The notes below the pieces were generated by a model, which had not been told where the DNA came from, searched no databases, and saw only the letters and a list, made by a program, of their open reading frames with translations. Shown in pieces: positions 35,771 through 43,337 of a stretch of 64,000 nucleotides of DNA. A program made the position numbers and the translations under genes. Position 1 is the stretch's first letter. Each line of letters opens with the position of its first letter. Source of the DNA: Paludibacteraceae bacterium (GTDB lineage: Bacteria; Bacteroidota; Bacteroidia; Bacteroidales; Paludibacteraceae); contig JAFYMG010000003.1 of the NCBI GenBank assembly GCA_017556705.1, positions 17,402 to 81,401 of the forward strand. The letters run 5' to 3'.

Positions 35771-36637
35771 ATGACAGCATTTGTATTTCCTGGTCAAGGT
35801 GCCCAATTCTCGGGCATGGGTAAGGACCTATATGACACATATTCAGAGGCTCGTGCGATGATGCAGCGTGCCAACGATGTTTTGGGCTTTAATCTTACCG
35901 AAGTGATGTTCGAAGGTACAGACGAAGCTCTTCGCCAAACACGCGTCACTCAACCTGCCATTTTCCTACACTCCATTGTGGCTAGTCGGCTTATGACTAC
36001 CCTGCGTCCGAACATGGTAGCTGGGCATAGCTTGGGTGAGTTCTCTGCGTTGGTAGCTGCCGAGGCATTGCATTGGGAAGATGGTTTGCGATTGGTGAGC
36101 CAACGCGCACAAGCCATGCAAGAGGCATGCGAACTGCAACCAGGAACCATGGCGGCTGTGTTGGCTTTGGCAGATGATAAAGTAGCTGAAGTGTGCGATA
36201 GTATTGAGGATATTGTGGTGGCAGCTAACTTCAATTGCCCTGGTCAAGTGGTAATCTCTGGTTCATTGAGTGGTATTGATGCCGCATGCAAGGCATTGAA
36301 AGAAGCAGGCGCCAAACGTGCGCTGAAGTTGCCTGTGGGTGGTGCTTTCCACTCGCCATTGATGCAACCTGCAGCCGAGCGATTGCAAGCGGCTATCATG
36401 GCTACTACTTTCCATGCACCTAAATGCCCTGTATATCAGAATGTAAGTGCTAAAGCCGAGATGGATAAGGATATTATCCAACGCCAAGTGTTGGAGCAAT
36501 TGACCTCTCCTGTTCGCTGGACACAAAGTGTGCAACAGATGATTGCTGACGGAGCCACTTCGTTCTACGAGTTTGGCCCAGGTGACGTACTCAAAGGTCT
36601 CATCCGCAAGATCAATGCGGAAGTGGAGGTGGGGTAG
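35771..36637 (+). CDS. fabD: malonyl-CoA:ACP transacylase
   Basis: Loads malonate on acyl carrier protein for fatty acid synthesis; 288 residues. FVFPGQGAQFSGMGKDLY at the N terminus, active-site Ser in GHSLGEFSALV, and the catalytic His in VGGAFHSPLM. Monocistronic, with a repeat array in its 5' UTR, and convergent with the surface protein gene. Confidence 0.96.
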   Translation: MTAFVFPGQGAQFSGMGKDLYDTYSEARAMMQRANDVLGFNLTEVMFEGTDEALRQTRVTQPAIFLHSIVASRLMTTLRPNMVAGHSLGEFSALVAAEALHWEDGLRLVSQRAQAMQEACELQPGTMAAVLALADDKVAEVCDSIEDIVVAANFNCPGQVVISGSLSGIDAACKALKEAGAKRALKLPVGGAFHSPLMQPAAERLQAAIMATTFHAPKCPVYQNVSAKAEMDKDIIQRQVLEQLTSPVRWTQSVQQMIADGATSFYEFGPGDVLKGLIRKINAEVEVG

Positions 36638-36691
36638 TGCTCTAATTGTTTTGCACTTAATCCCAATTCGTTCGAACATTTGGATTAGGAT

Positions 36692-36721
36692 AAAAAAAGA
36701 GCGACACTTGCGTGCCACTCT
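36692..36721 (-). terminator. terminator of the surface protein gene
   Basis: On the minus strand a 10-bp stem with two G-U pairs (arms 36721-36712 and 36708-36699, loop GCAA) runs into seven T residues. It ends the minus-strand transcript. Confidence 0.75.
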
Positions 36722-36777
36722 GAATGTTTACACAACGGAATAATCCTTATTGTGTATATCCTTCAAAATTGTTGGGA

Positions 36778-39660
36778 TTACATCTCTTGTCCCATTGCGT
36801 TGTAAATTTTACCATCTTGCAGGATGTAGAGGTGACCATTGCGGAGGAGTTTTTGGGTATTAGCCTCAGAAAGTGTGCTATAAGTGTTTTCTACCGCGGT
36901 CATAGATTCGGTGGTAAACTCACCGGTATGTGACTTGATGATTTTGTTTGCTGTATCTTTTACATCAATATTATATGCGTAATGTGTACCTTCTTCCAAT
37001 CCTGTCACTGTGAAGCGATAGCCATTGCCAGCCTGCTCGGCGTATTGAGTAGGGTGGTTATTGCCGTCACGAGAAGGAGCAAAAGCAATATTGAGCAATT
37101 GACCTTCCGCATTGAACTTGAGGGTGCAGAACACCTCGTTGCCCTTCTTTATAACAATCGTATAGGTGTTCGCATTGCTTTCTGTTGACCATATGATTGT
37201 AACAGAGCTGGAAGAAGCATTGATAATCACTGTATCAGTAGGTGTGTTATTCGTCTCGGCACCAATGCACTTTATATATTTAAAGTTACCCCAAACAATG
37301 TCTAGATCATACCCTTCCTTATTCTCACAAGGAACATGTAGATAAACATTGTAATTAGCAAACGAAGTTTGTTCCGCAAATGGTGGATATGTAGGATAAC
37401 AATAAACATGGTATAAACGGTTACATTCTGCAAACGCATTAGCAGCAATATTTTCTATATTTGCACCTAGATTTACTTCTCCCAAACGAATTGCTCCTGC
37501 AAAGGCTGATTTTCCGATGGATGTTGTAGTATTGGAAGTGGTAACAATCTTTATCTGCTCTTTGAATAGCAACCATGGTTGTGTTTCAGAGGTGTAGTTG
37601 TACATATTCCCCGAACCTGTAATGGAAATACTTTGGTCACTTTCATCGTATGACCAATAGAGACTATCACCGCACTGACCAGAGAATGATTGTGCAAACT
37701 CAGCCGTGAGCACGGTATCTTGAGTGAGTTCAAGTATACGAGGATTATCGGTGTTTCCGTCGCTCCATTTTACAAAATGGTAGCCAAGATTTGGTGTGGC
37801 ATAAATGGTTGCTCCGCATAGCGTATTCTTTTCAACTTCTGCCAATCCTATTTCGCCATTCTTAGAATCTACAGCAATCGAATATATTGCAGGTGATTCT
37901 TGGATAGAGGCAAGGTTACTCCAGCCGGTGGCTGCTTTATACGCCGAAATACATCCACAAGGTACATAGATAGGTATTTGATAATTTACACTATTGAACG
38001 CATAACTTCCAACAGTCGGAGGTGTTGTCGCTTCACTGGTAATGGAAGTTAATCCGGAACAACCTTCAAAAGCATGCGCTCCAATATTTGTTACGCTGTT
38101 AGGGATTGTAACGGAAGTTAGTTCTTTACGTAGAAAGAGAGCCGAGGCTGCTATTAATCTTGTTTCTTCCTTAATGGTGTAGTCACCCGACAATGTCTTT
38201 TTTGCTCTAATCAAGCAATTATCAATATATAACACATCATTCTCCCAATTCGAATCGTCGTTGTAGTGTCCTGTACCAGATAGAGCATAATCTCCAATAT
38301 CTTTTACTGTGGTAGGGATCGTGATTTTATTGAGATTATTCATATCACAACACAAATATGCAGGGATATATTCCACCTCATTTCCGAAAACAAAAGAAGT
38401 AATTTGAGAGCGTATATTGTAGAATGGAGATGTGTACTCGTAAGTAGAGCCTACAGTCTTATAGTCAAAGTCAGCATGATTTTTCACATTCCATACGACA
38501 GTAGTAAGAGCCGAACAGTTGTCGAAAACATGCTCTCCAACAATTTTTATACTGCTAGGAATGGTGATTGATTCAAGCGTGGAGTGCTTAAAGGCTGCAA
38601 AACCAATACCTATTACATTATAGTTTACTCCCTCGTATTCAACCGTTTTTGGTATATCTATAGAACGGAGCGTATTATAATTGGCAGACCCAGTTGTTTG
38701 ATAAGTAACATATACATAGTGATCATCTAAATTTTGAATAGTGGCAGAAGTTGGCTTTTGTTTCTGCGCATTTGTATAAACGGGCTTAACAATAATTTCC
38801 TTAATATCCCAAGTGGCAGAAAGGTCTTTACAAACATATTTCCAAGCTATGCGACAGTTTGCTTTGAGGTTTGCAGAAGGGATTGCAATGTCTCCAGATG
38901 AAACCCATCCCCAACCTTCAGTTCCATATACTATACCTTTGAGTTCAGTCCAAGTAGCAGTTTTTACATCGCCATTGAAATCGTTAGATACCCATACTGT
39001 ATATTGCGCTTTGGTTTCATCGGTATTCGGTACTACAGAAGCAGGACCAAATTCATGGTTAAATATCAATGTGGCTGCACTAACGCAAGACAAATCCATC
39101 GCAGGAGATATAAACCAATCTTCATTGGGAATAGTTGCGGCATTGGCATAGCCAGACATCTTTGCGCACTTGCGACTTGCATCATATGACCAAATTTGCT
39201 CGCCACTCACGCTTACTGCTGTGAATTTATCGAAACTAGCTTGTGTGCCTAATGTTTCGTTGAGAACCTCCTCGCCAGTTGTTTCTACTGGTTTTGTACC
39301 ATACTCTTTGCCATCCACAACTGCATATGTTGGGCTCTTGATACCAGCAATACCGAAGTACTTCTCCAAAGAACCATAGATGAGAATCTCCTTGCTATAT
39401 ACGTCAGGGTTCTCAGGCAAGTTCAAGCCATTACGGAGCGCACCAGAAGGCAATTGTACAGGAACCATCATTGCTGCATTTGTCTCGTCAGCAGAAGCTG
39501 CGATAACGATGTTTGTATTGTAAGTTTTACCTTCAGAAGTACCCCAAGGAGCAGACAATTGCAAAGCATCCATGTTCACACCATTCACTTGGCCAACAAT
39601 ATATGCTTTTACATAATAGTTGCCTAGAATATACGTCTGTGACGGTATATGGGTTGTCAT
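36778..39660 (-). CDS. leucine-rich-repeat surface protein, downstream part of a frameshifted gene
   Basis: A 960-codon frame that has no signal peptide and continues the product of the frame ending near 39635. The joined protein would be about 1150 residues. Homology-bearing sequence begins at 39633 (YILGNYYVKAYIVGQVNGV), an OB-like strand pattern that fits directly after YTVTD of the upstream frame. Then follow a beta-rich domain (to about residue 300), BspA-type leucine-rich repeats (AFKHSTLESITIPSSIKIVG, LRKELTSVTIPNSVTNIG and others), an InlB-like repeat (YHFVKWSDGNTDNPRILELT), a fibronectin-like stretch and the C-terminal motif KLLRNGHLYILQDGKIYNAM. That ending is common in Bacteroidales secreted proteins and may be a sorting or anchoring signal. 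Adhesion or host binding is the family-level expectation. Confidence 0.8.
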   Translation of the reverse strand: MTTHIPSQTYILGNYYVKAYIVGQVNGVNMDALQLSAPWGTSEGKTYNTNIVIAASADETNAAMMVPVQLPSGALRNGLNLPENPDVYSKEILIYGSLEKYFGIAGIKSPTYAVVDGKEYGTKPVETTGEEVLNETLGTQASFDKFTAVSVSGEQIWSYDASRKCAKMSGYANAATIPNEDWFISPAMDLSCVSAATLIFNHEFGPASVVPNTDETKAQYTVWVSNDFNGDVKTATWTELKGIVYGTEGWGWVSSGDIAIPSANLKANCRIAWKYVCKDLSATWDIKEIIVKPVYTNAQKQKPTSATIQNLDDHYVYVTYQTTGSANYNTLRSIDIPKTVEYEGVNYNVIGIGFAAFKHSTLESITIPSSIKIVGEHVFDNCSALTTVVWNVKNHADFDYKTVGSTYEYTSPFYNIRSQITSFVFGNEVEYIPAYLCCDMNNLNKITIPTTVKDIGDYALSGTGHYNDDSNWENDVLYIDNCLIRAKKTLSGDYTIKEETRLIAASALFLRKELTSVTIPNSVTNIGAHAFEGCSGLTSITSEATTPPTVGSYAFNSVNYQIPIYVPCGCISAYKAATGWSNLASIQESPAIYSIAVDSKNGEIGLAEVEKNTLCGATIYATPNLGYHFVKWSDGNTDNPRILELTQDTVLTAEFAQSFSGQCGDSLYWSYDESDQSISITGSGNMYNYTSETQPWLLFKEQIKIVTTSNTTTSIGKSAFAGAIRLGEVNLGANIENIAANAFAECNRLYHVYCYPTYPPFAEQTSFANYNVYLHVPCENKEGYDLDIVWGNFKYIKCIGAETNNTPTDTVIINASSSSVTIIWSTESNANTYTIVIKKGNEVFCTLKFNAEGQLLNIAFAPSRDGNNHPTQYAEQAGNGYRFTVTGLEEGTHYAYNIDVKDTANKIIKSHTGEFTTESMTAVENTYSTLSEANTQKLLRNGHLYILQDGKIYNAMGQEM

Positions 39661-40246
39661 ATGTACCTGCGCCTATAACACTTCCTGGGTTAGGCGTTTC
39701 ACCACCTTCATTGTCTCCCCCATTACCATAAAGCAATGGGTTGGTACTCTTCCATATATATGCAGCCCCCTTACCTACTGTTTCATAAGTGCCATTGTAG
39801 TTGGTCAATTCGCCATATACAACTACAAAGTCATCTTCTGCAACAACAGTAGGGTCTGTGATTTTTTTGCCGTTAGGACCATACACTTGGTATGCCATGA
39901 AGTCATCATGTGAATTAGCACCCTTCACATCTTCCATATAGAATAGTGCATTTCCATAACCAGAAACACCTTCAGCATGTTTATTGTGAATTTTCTTCAC
40001 ATAACCCATTACGTAATATTTAGTACCTGTTGTTTCGCCACTCTCTAGAGCAGCACAAATTTCGCACGCTTGAGCCACAGTTATTGCCTCGGCAGGGATG
40101 TTCCAACCAATAGTGTCGTATCGATCGACAATAACATCTTCTTCTCCCGTACAGACTTGATAGTACAAGTCACCTACTTGAAAGCGTTGCGCCCAAAGGC
40201 AGGTAGTAGCCGCGAAGGCGAGAATAATGGTAAAAATCTTTTTCAT
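39533..40246 (-). CDS. N-terminal part of the frameshifted surface protein (signal peptide plus OB-like domain)
   Basis: Carries a signal peptide (MKKIFTIILAFAATTCLWAQ, ATG at 40246 preferred over 40252) and an OB-fold-like domain (KYYVMGYVKKIHNKHAEGVS to FVVVYGELTNYNGTYETV). The sequence is sensible down to GAGTYDNPYTVTD at base 39635. After that the frame gives an atypical Cys/Trp-rich tail (CKSIYCWPSEWCEHGC) while the correct continuation lies in the next frame. One extra base, or two missing, at about 39634 explains this. It is either a sequencing error, a true inactivation or phase switching. It is 44 bp downstream of the YbjQ gene and has no promoter of its own. Confidence 0.75.
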   Translation of the reverse strand: MKKIFTIILAFAATTCLWAQRFQVGDLYYQVCTGEEDVIVDRYDTIGWNIPAEAITVAQACEICAALESGETTGTKYYVMGYVKKIHNKHAEGVSGYGNALFYMEDVKGANSHDDFMAYQVYGPNGKKITDPTVVAEDDFVVVYGELTNYNGTYETVGKGAAYIWKSTNPLLYGNGGDNEGGETPNPGSVIGAGTYDNPYTVTDVYSRQLLCKSIYCWPSEWCEHGCFAIVCSLGYF

Positions 40247-40290
40247 ATACATAAATTGTAATTTGCTCTAAAACAACAACTTATCTTTCC

Positions 40291-40611
40291 TTACTCCACC
40301 ACCACCGCAGTGCCAGATATAGACACCAGCAGCATGGAGCCATTGGGGCCGACGGTTTCGTAGCCATACGACACGCCAACGATGGCGTTGGCACCCATCG
40401 CACGGGCACGTTGCTCCATCTCGCGTTGCGCTTGCTCGCGACCCTCAATCATCGCTTGTTCGTAAGTATTACTGCGACCACCTACGAAATCACGCACAGA
40501 CGCAAAAAAGTCTTTCACAAAGTTCAAACCAAAAATAACTTCGCCTGAAACAAGGCCTTTGTATTCGCGGATCTCATGTCCCTGAATAGATTGGGTAGTA
40601 GTTACTATCAT
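40291..40611 (-). CDS. YbjQ/UPF0145 family protein
   Basis: A 106-residue cytoplasmic protein of the YbjQ family (putative heavy-metal-binding, pentameric fold). Typical features are IQGHEIREYKGLVSGEVIFG at the N terminus, a central helix beginning REQAQREMEQRARAMGANAI, and GVSYGYE near the end. Function is not established in any organism that I know of. It has its own promoter and probably drives expression of the surface protein gene downstream. Confidence 0.92.
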   Translation of the reverse strand: MIVTTTQSIQGHEIREYKGLVSGEVIFGLNFVKDFFASVRDFVGGRSNTYEQAMIEGREQAQREMEQRARAMGANAIVGVSYGYETVGPNGSMLLVSISGTAVVVE

Positions 40612-40634
40612 AGTATTAAGTTTTTTTCACTCTG

Positions 40635-40665
40635 CAAAGGTACAACTTTTTTCTCATATATACAA
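40635..40665 (-). promoter_or_regulatory. promoter of the ybjQ-surface protein unit
   Basis: Minus strand: TTG (40665-40663), 20 bp, TACCTTTG (40642-40635). Confidence 0.65.
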
Positions 40666-40740
40666 GGGTAATCGCTTAAAAGAGCGATTTTGTTTAACGA
40701 ATACACCTCTGGTGCTGCTGTCTAGAGTTTAGAGGCAGAT

Positions 40741-40875
40741 TTTAGACCGCTTCGCTATTGGAAGTTAGACCACTGCGTTGTAAGAAGCTAGAGACTCTCG
40801 GAATCTCTCAGCCCGCAGGGCGGTCTAACAGCAGTAAGCGGTCTCTCTTCTCTCAGTCCGTAGGACGGTCTTCCT
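40741..40875. repeat. palindromic-core array downstream of the 35-residue ORF
   Basis: Plus-strand cores include GCTTCGC (40749-40755), GCCCGCAGGGC (about 40811-40821), GCAGTAAGC and GTCCGTAGGAC (about 40856-40866), separated by TTAGACC, TCTCTCAG and CGGTCTAACA words. The reverse complement reproduces the flanks at 35692-35756. The end of the array supplies the last codons of the 35-residue ORF. Confidence 0.75.
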
Positions 40876-40960
40876 TCAACATTTTCTCTACCATGTCAAT
40901 ACAAAAGGTGATGACTACTGCGCTAATGACGCTGATTGCTAATGTGGTTAAGATGTTCAT
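40853..40960 (-). CDS. predicted 35-residue single-pass membrane peptide
   Basis: Minus-strand ORF: one hydrophobic helix (ILTTLAISVISAVVITFC) followed by a charged tail (IDMVEKMLKEDRPTD). The ATG follows AAAAAAAACAATT, the A-rich leader type seen at other genes here. The last five or six codons fall in a palindromic-core module (GTCCTACGGAC on this strand), so the repeat seems to have contributed the C terminus and stop. No homologue recognised. Small hydrophobic ORFs of this size are easily missed; codon evidence is limited by length. Confidence 0.45.
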   Translation of the reverse strand: MNILTTLAISVISAVVITFCIDMVEKMLKEDRPTD

Positions 40961-40972
40961 AATTGTTTTTTT

Positions 40973-41033
40973 TTAGACCGCTTCGCTGTTAGAAGTTAGA
41001 CCGCTTCGCTGTTAGAAGTTAGACCACTGTCAG
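40973..41033 (+). repeat. tandem palindromic-core repeats
   Basis: A 23-bp unit (TTAGACC, core GCTTCGC, TGTTAGAAG) is repeated twice without change, followed by a partial third copy TTAGACC. These are the only identical adjacent units in the window, suggesting recent duplication. They lie in the upstream region of the 35-residue ORF. Confidence 0.8.
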
Positions 41034-41074
41034 ACTTATTGGTCGGGTTAATATTTTCAAAATCCGCTGCAAAG

Positions 41075-41200
41075 GTGCGCGTTCGGCAATCTTCCACATT
41101 GACTGATGACCCCGTCATCATTTAGGTGGTCGATGCCTCCGCTTTCCCCACTCACCCACAAGGCTCGTGGGGACCCCGATTAATTTCGGCGACAAAATTA
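41075..41200 (-). ncRNA. candidate structured RNA or hairpin cluster
   Basis: On the minus strand a TAATTTTG -7-like element (41200-41193) is followed by a GC-rich segment able to form three local hairpins: CCGA/TCGG, TCCCCAC/GTGGGGA (with an alternative CCCAC/GTGGG pairing) and GATGAC/GTCATC. No -33 element at the usual distance. No Rfam family recognised by eye. It may be only more palindromic-core modules. Confidence 0.25.
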
Positions 41201-41273
41201 CTATAACATACTGCTAAAAGTTGTCAGTATCTCAAGAAAAATGCAAAAAAAGTCACATTTTTGCATTTTTTTG

Positions 41274-41317
41274 TTTAGAGGACGCACTTTGGGTGCTACT
41301 GTTTAGAGTTTAGAGAG
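41274..41317 (+). repeat. palindromic-core module beside the long hairpin
   Basis: Flank TTTAGAGGAC, core GCACTTTGGGTGC (4-bp stem), flank TACTGTTTAGAGTTTAGAG. It abuts the 87-nt hairpin starting at 41329. Confidence 0.65.
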
Positions 41318-41328
41318 ATTTTTGAGGG

Positions 41329-41415
41329 TTGAGCGGAGCCGTGTTGAATCCCTCTTAGTATAGTACTATTTCCCCCCAGGGGAAATTATACTAAGGGGTT
41401 ACGGCTCCTGCTCAA
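41329..41415. other. 87-nt imperfect hairpin with 34 paired positions
   Basis: Arms pair in three blocks: 41329-41342 with 41401-41415 (14 bp, one bulged T), 41351-41362 with 41387-41398 (12 bp, one G-U), and 41368-41375 with 41379-41386 (8 bp) around a CCA loop. Between blocks are an asymmetric 8-by-2 internal loop and a 5-nt bulge. There is no T-tract, so it is not a terminator. It could be a structural RNA, a folded single-stranded DNA recombination site or a small non-autonomous element. Confidence 0.6.
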
Positions 41416-41557
41416 AAATGGGGTAAATAGGGGAGGGCGACAGATGCACTAAATAGACTAGACAATTTAGAAAAAAATAGACTTGATGGGAGTTTTTTAG
41501 AAATTGTAAAATGGGAGTTTACAAAAGTAAGATTTTTAGCATTTTTCTCCGAAAAAA

Positions 41558-41589
41558 TTTGGAAAAAAGGCGATTTATTATTATCTTTG
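41558..41589 (+). promoter_or_regulatory. promoter of the 41.8 kb small protein gene
   Basis: TTTG at 41558-41561, 20 bp, TATCTTTG at 41582-41589. The start codon is 234 bp downstream, so the leader is long and contains the 11-bp repeats and a hairpin. Confidence 0.55.
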
Positions 41590-41706
41590 TAGTTGATTTA
41601 ACACATGCGTTATTTGGTTTGGATAGCTTAGATTTCTCGCGCCCTGGCGTAGTAGTTTTGTCTCTTTCGCCTATTCGCAATGACTTGTAAATTCCCTGTC
41701 CACACC

Positions 41707-41760
41707 ACACAATAACCATACAATAACCATACAATAACCACACAATAACCATACAATTCC
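41707..41760 (+). repeat. five tandem 11-bp repeats (iteron-like)
   Basis: Units ACACAATAACC, ATACAATAACC (twice), ACACAATAACC and a partial ATACAATTCC, all in phase at 11 bp, so they face the same side of the helix. They are followed by a 10-bp hairpin (ATGATACTAC with GTGGTATCAT, about 41765-41787) and then the small protein gene. Iterons or an array of protein-binding sites are possible. Confidence 0.65.
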
Positions 41761-41822
41761 TTACCATGATACTACTTAGTGGTATCATATTTAACCCATA
41801 AACATTTTAACTTTAACTACCT

Positions 41823-42221
41823 ATGTCACAAGTAACGTACATGGCACCTGTCGATGAGGTGCGAGGCAAGCTAACCCTCAATCGTGGCAATGACTCTGTC
41901 ATCGTCACTCGTCGCAAATCTTACGGAAAAACCAAGAACGGTACGCCCCGACTTGGTCCGAAAGAGATGTATGTCTATCACAAACACCGAGGATCATGGT
42001 CTCCTGCTGTCACTTCCCACCGCGAACTTTTCAAAGTGGCGCAAAAGCAAGCCATTGCCGAAATGAACGATCCCGAGCGCTTGGCATATTGGCAAACATT
42101 CTTTGAGGAACAATTGAGCAAACCCAAACCAGGTGAGAAACAGTACATTAAACTCCAATGTTATATCGCCGCACAATTACTTATAAAACTGAAAACCGAC
42201 AACGACACAAAGGAAAACTAA
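41823..42221 (+). CDS. small basic protein of unknown function
   Basis: A 132-residue, lysine/arginine-rich protein (VIVTRRKSYGKTKNGTPRLG, a central amphipathic helical part, then KPKPGEKQYIKLQCYIAAQL). It faintly recalls small Bacteroidales proteins that start with VTYM-P-like segments and are found in accessory regions; I cannot name a domain. The basic N terminus could bind nucleic acid. Flanked on both sides by repeat arrays (11-bp iteron-like upstream, TGTTACA-type downstream), consistent with a remnant of a mobile element. No partner genes remain. Confidence 0.6.
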   Translation: MSQVTYMAPVDEVRGKLTLNRGNDSVIVTRRKSYGKTKNGTPRLGPKEMYVYHKHRGSWSPAVTSHRELFKVAQKQAIAEMNDPERLAYWQTFFEEQLSKPKPGEKQYIKLQCYIAAQLLIKLKTDNDTKEN

Positions 42222-42243
42222 TACAGACTAATGCCTCATCCGT

Positions 42244-42346
42244 GTGTAACAGTGTCACGGTGTAACACCTCACTCTATAATATATACCCCCGCACACACA
42301 TGTATAGTTATAGAAAACTACTGTTACGCTGTAACACTGTTACACC
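42244..42346. repeat. TGTAACA-type inverted repeat pair
   Basis: Left arm 42244-42268 and right arm 42321-42345 are inverted copies matching at 21 of 25 positions, each made of TGTAACA/TGTTACA half-sites. The 52-bp centre is A/T- and C-rich. It separates the small basic protein from the methyltransferase gene and may be a binding-site array or the end of an element. Confidence 0.6.
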
Positions 42347-42372
42347 TAAATAGTCAAAACAATAGATAAAAC

Positions 42373-43047
42373 ATGAAAACAACTCAATTGATTATTAGCG
42401 GATTATGTAAACTCCTGTGTGGCATGACCTTGATTGGCTTGCTGCTCTTTTGGCCAGCAGGCACATGGCACTATTGGCAAGCGTGGTTACTGCTTGCTTT
42501 GCTATTTGTACCTATGACCTGCATGGGGATTTGGCTACTAATCTTCATGCCCGAGCTATTGGCTAAACGGCTGAACAACAAGGAGAAAGAGCAGACACAA
42601 AAGCATGTGGTAGCCCTGTCTGGATTGATGTTTATCGGCGGCTTTGTTCTCTGTGGTTTAGACCACCGCTTCGCATGGTCCAGTTTGCCCCTGTGGGCGA
42701 GTGTCATTGCCTCGGTAATCTTCCTGATAGGGTATGCCTTATACGCCGAAGTGTTGCGCGAGAATGCCTACCTGTCAAGAAGCATAGAAGTGCAAGAGAA
42801 TCAACAACTCATTGACACGGGCCTATACGGCATTGTGCGTCATCCGATGTACACAGCCACTTTGCTTATGTTCCTATCTATGCCGATAGTGTTGGGCTCC
42901 GCTTGGGCATTATTGATCTTTGGTGTTTATCCCGTACTTATTATCCGACGTATCTTAAACGAGGAGCAGGTGCTAGCGGCAGGACTACCTGGATATGCAG
43001 ATTACCAGCAGCGTGTCCGCTGGCGCCTCATACCAGGCATTTGGTAG
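42373..43047 (+). CDS. isoprenylcysteine carboxyl methyltransferase-like membrane protein
   Basis: A 224-residue integral membrane protein with five or six helices. The C-terminal part matches the ICMT/PEMT methyltransferase fold: TGLYGIVRHPMYTATLL for S-adenosylmethionine binding, then the EEQVLAAGLPGYADYQQRVR stretch and RLIPGIW. Bacterial members have mostly unknown lipid or isoprenoid substrates. No promoter of the usual type lies directly upstream. Confidence 0.88.
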   Translation: MKTTQLIISGLCKLLCGMTLIGLLLFWPAGTWHYWQAWLLLALLFVPMTCMGIWLLIFMPELLAKRLNNKEKEQTQKHVVALSGLMFIGGFVLCGLDHRFAWSSLPLWASVIASVIFLIGYALYAEVLRENAYLSRSIEVQENQQLIDTGLYGIVRHPMYTATLLMFLSMPIVLGSAWALLIFGVYPVLIIRRILNEEQVLAAGLPGYADYQQRVRWRLIPGIW

Positions 43048-43103
43048 GATAGGAGAGAATAGGATAGATAAAATCTATCTTTTTTGATAAAATCGCACTA
43101 TAA

Positions 43104-43135
43104 TTTGCATATATCAAGAAATTTTACTACTTTTG
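43104..43135 (+). promoter_or_regulatory. promoter of the tyrosine phenol-lyase-like gene
   Basis: TTTG at 43104-43107, 20 bp, TACTTTTG at 43128-43135. The 5' UTR of about 200 nt consists mostly of palindromic-core modules. Confidence 0.65.
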
Positions 43136-43167
43136 CGACTTCATTTGAAAAAAGGTTAAACAAAGAC

Positions 43168-43325
43168 CGCGCAAAGCGCTGTTAGATGTTAGACCGTTAC
43201 ACTGTTAGATCGCCCTATGGGCTGTGAGATTCCGAAGAATCCAACAGCGACGGAGTTGCGTTCCTGCAATGAGTGAAACGAGTGGTCCGACAACGCAGTG
43301 GTCTGGCAGCAAAGCGGTCGTAAAA
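43168..43325 (+). repeat. palindromic-core array in the lyase 5' UTR
   Basis: Cores GCGCAAAGCGC (about 43171-43181), GTTACAC, GCCCTATGGGC (about 43211-43221), GATTCCGAAGAATC (about 43229-43242) and GCAAAGC, separated by TGTTAGATGTTAGACC, TGTTAGATC and GTGGTCT words. GATTCCGA and ACAACGCAGTGGTCT are shared with the reverse complement of the 40741-40875 array. Confidence 0.75.
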
Positions 43326-43337
43326 TAAAATAGTATT

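Noticed and set aside
36655..36690. Third TetR-type operator (GTTCGAAC near 36670)
   Set aside because: It lies between the 3' ends of convergent genes, has no 4-bp centre and no promoter next to it.
40758..40976. Plus-strand 72-codon open frame across the repeat array
   Set aside because: Most of it translates palindromic modules, and the hydrophobic end is the antisense of the better-supported 35-residue minus-strand ORF.
41075..41200. 4.5S/SRP RNA or 6S RNA
   Set aside because: The SRP apical GGAAG-GCAGCC-type motif is missing, and the extended 6S rod cannot be drawn.
41329..41415. Integron attC site
   Set aside because: The expected R and L core sites (RYYYAAC/GTTRRRY) are not at the ends, and no integrase is present.
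41707..41760. CRISPR-like array
   Set aside because: Repeats are 11 bp and directly adjacent, without spacers.
40741..43325. Diversity-generating retroelement as source of variable cores
   Set aside because: No reverse transcriptase, no template/variable repeat pair and no adenine-specific changes; cores vary while keeping symmetry.
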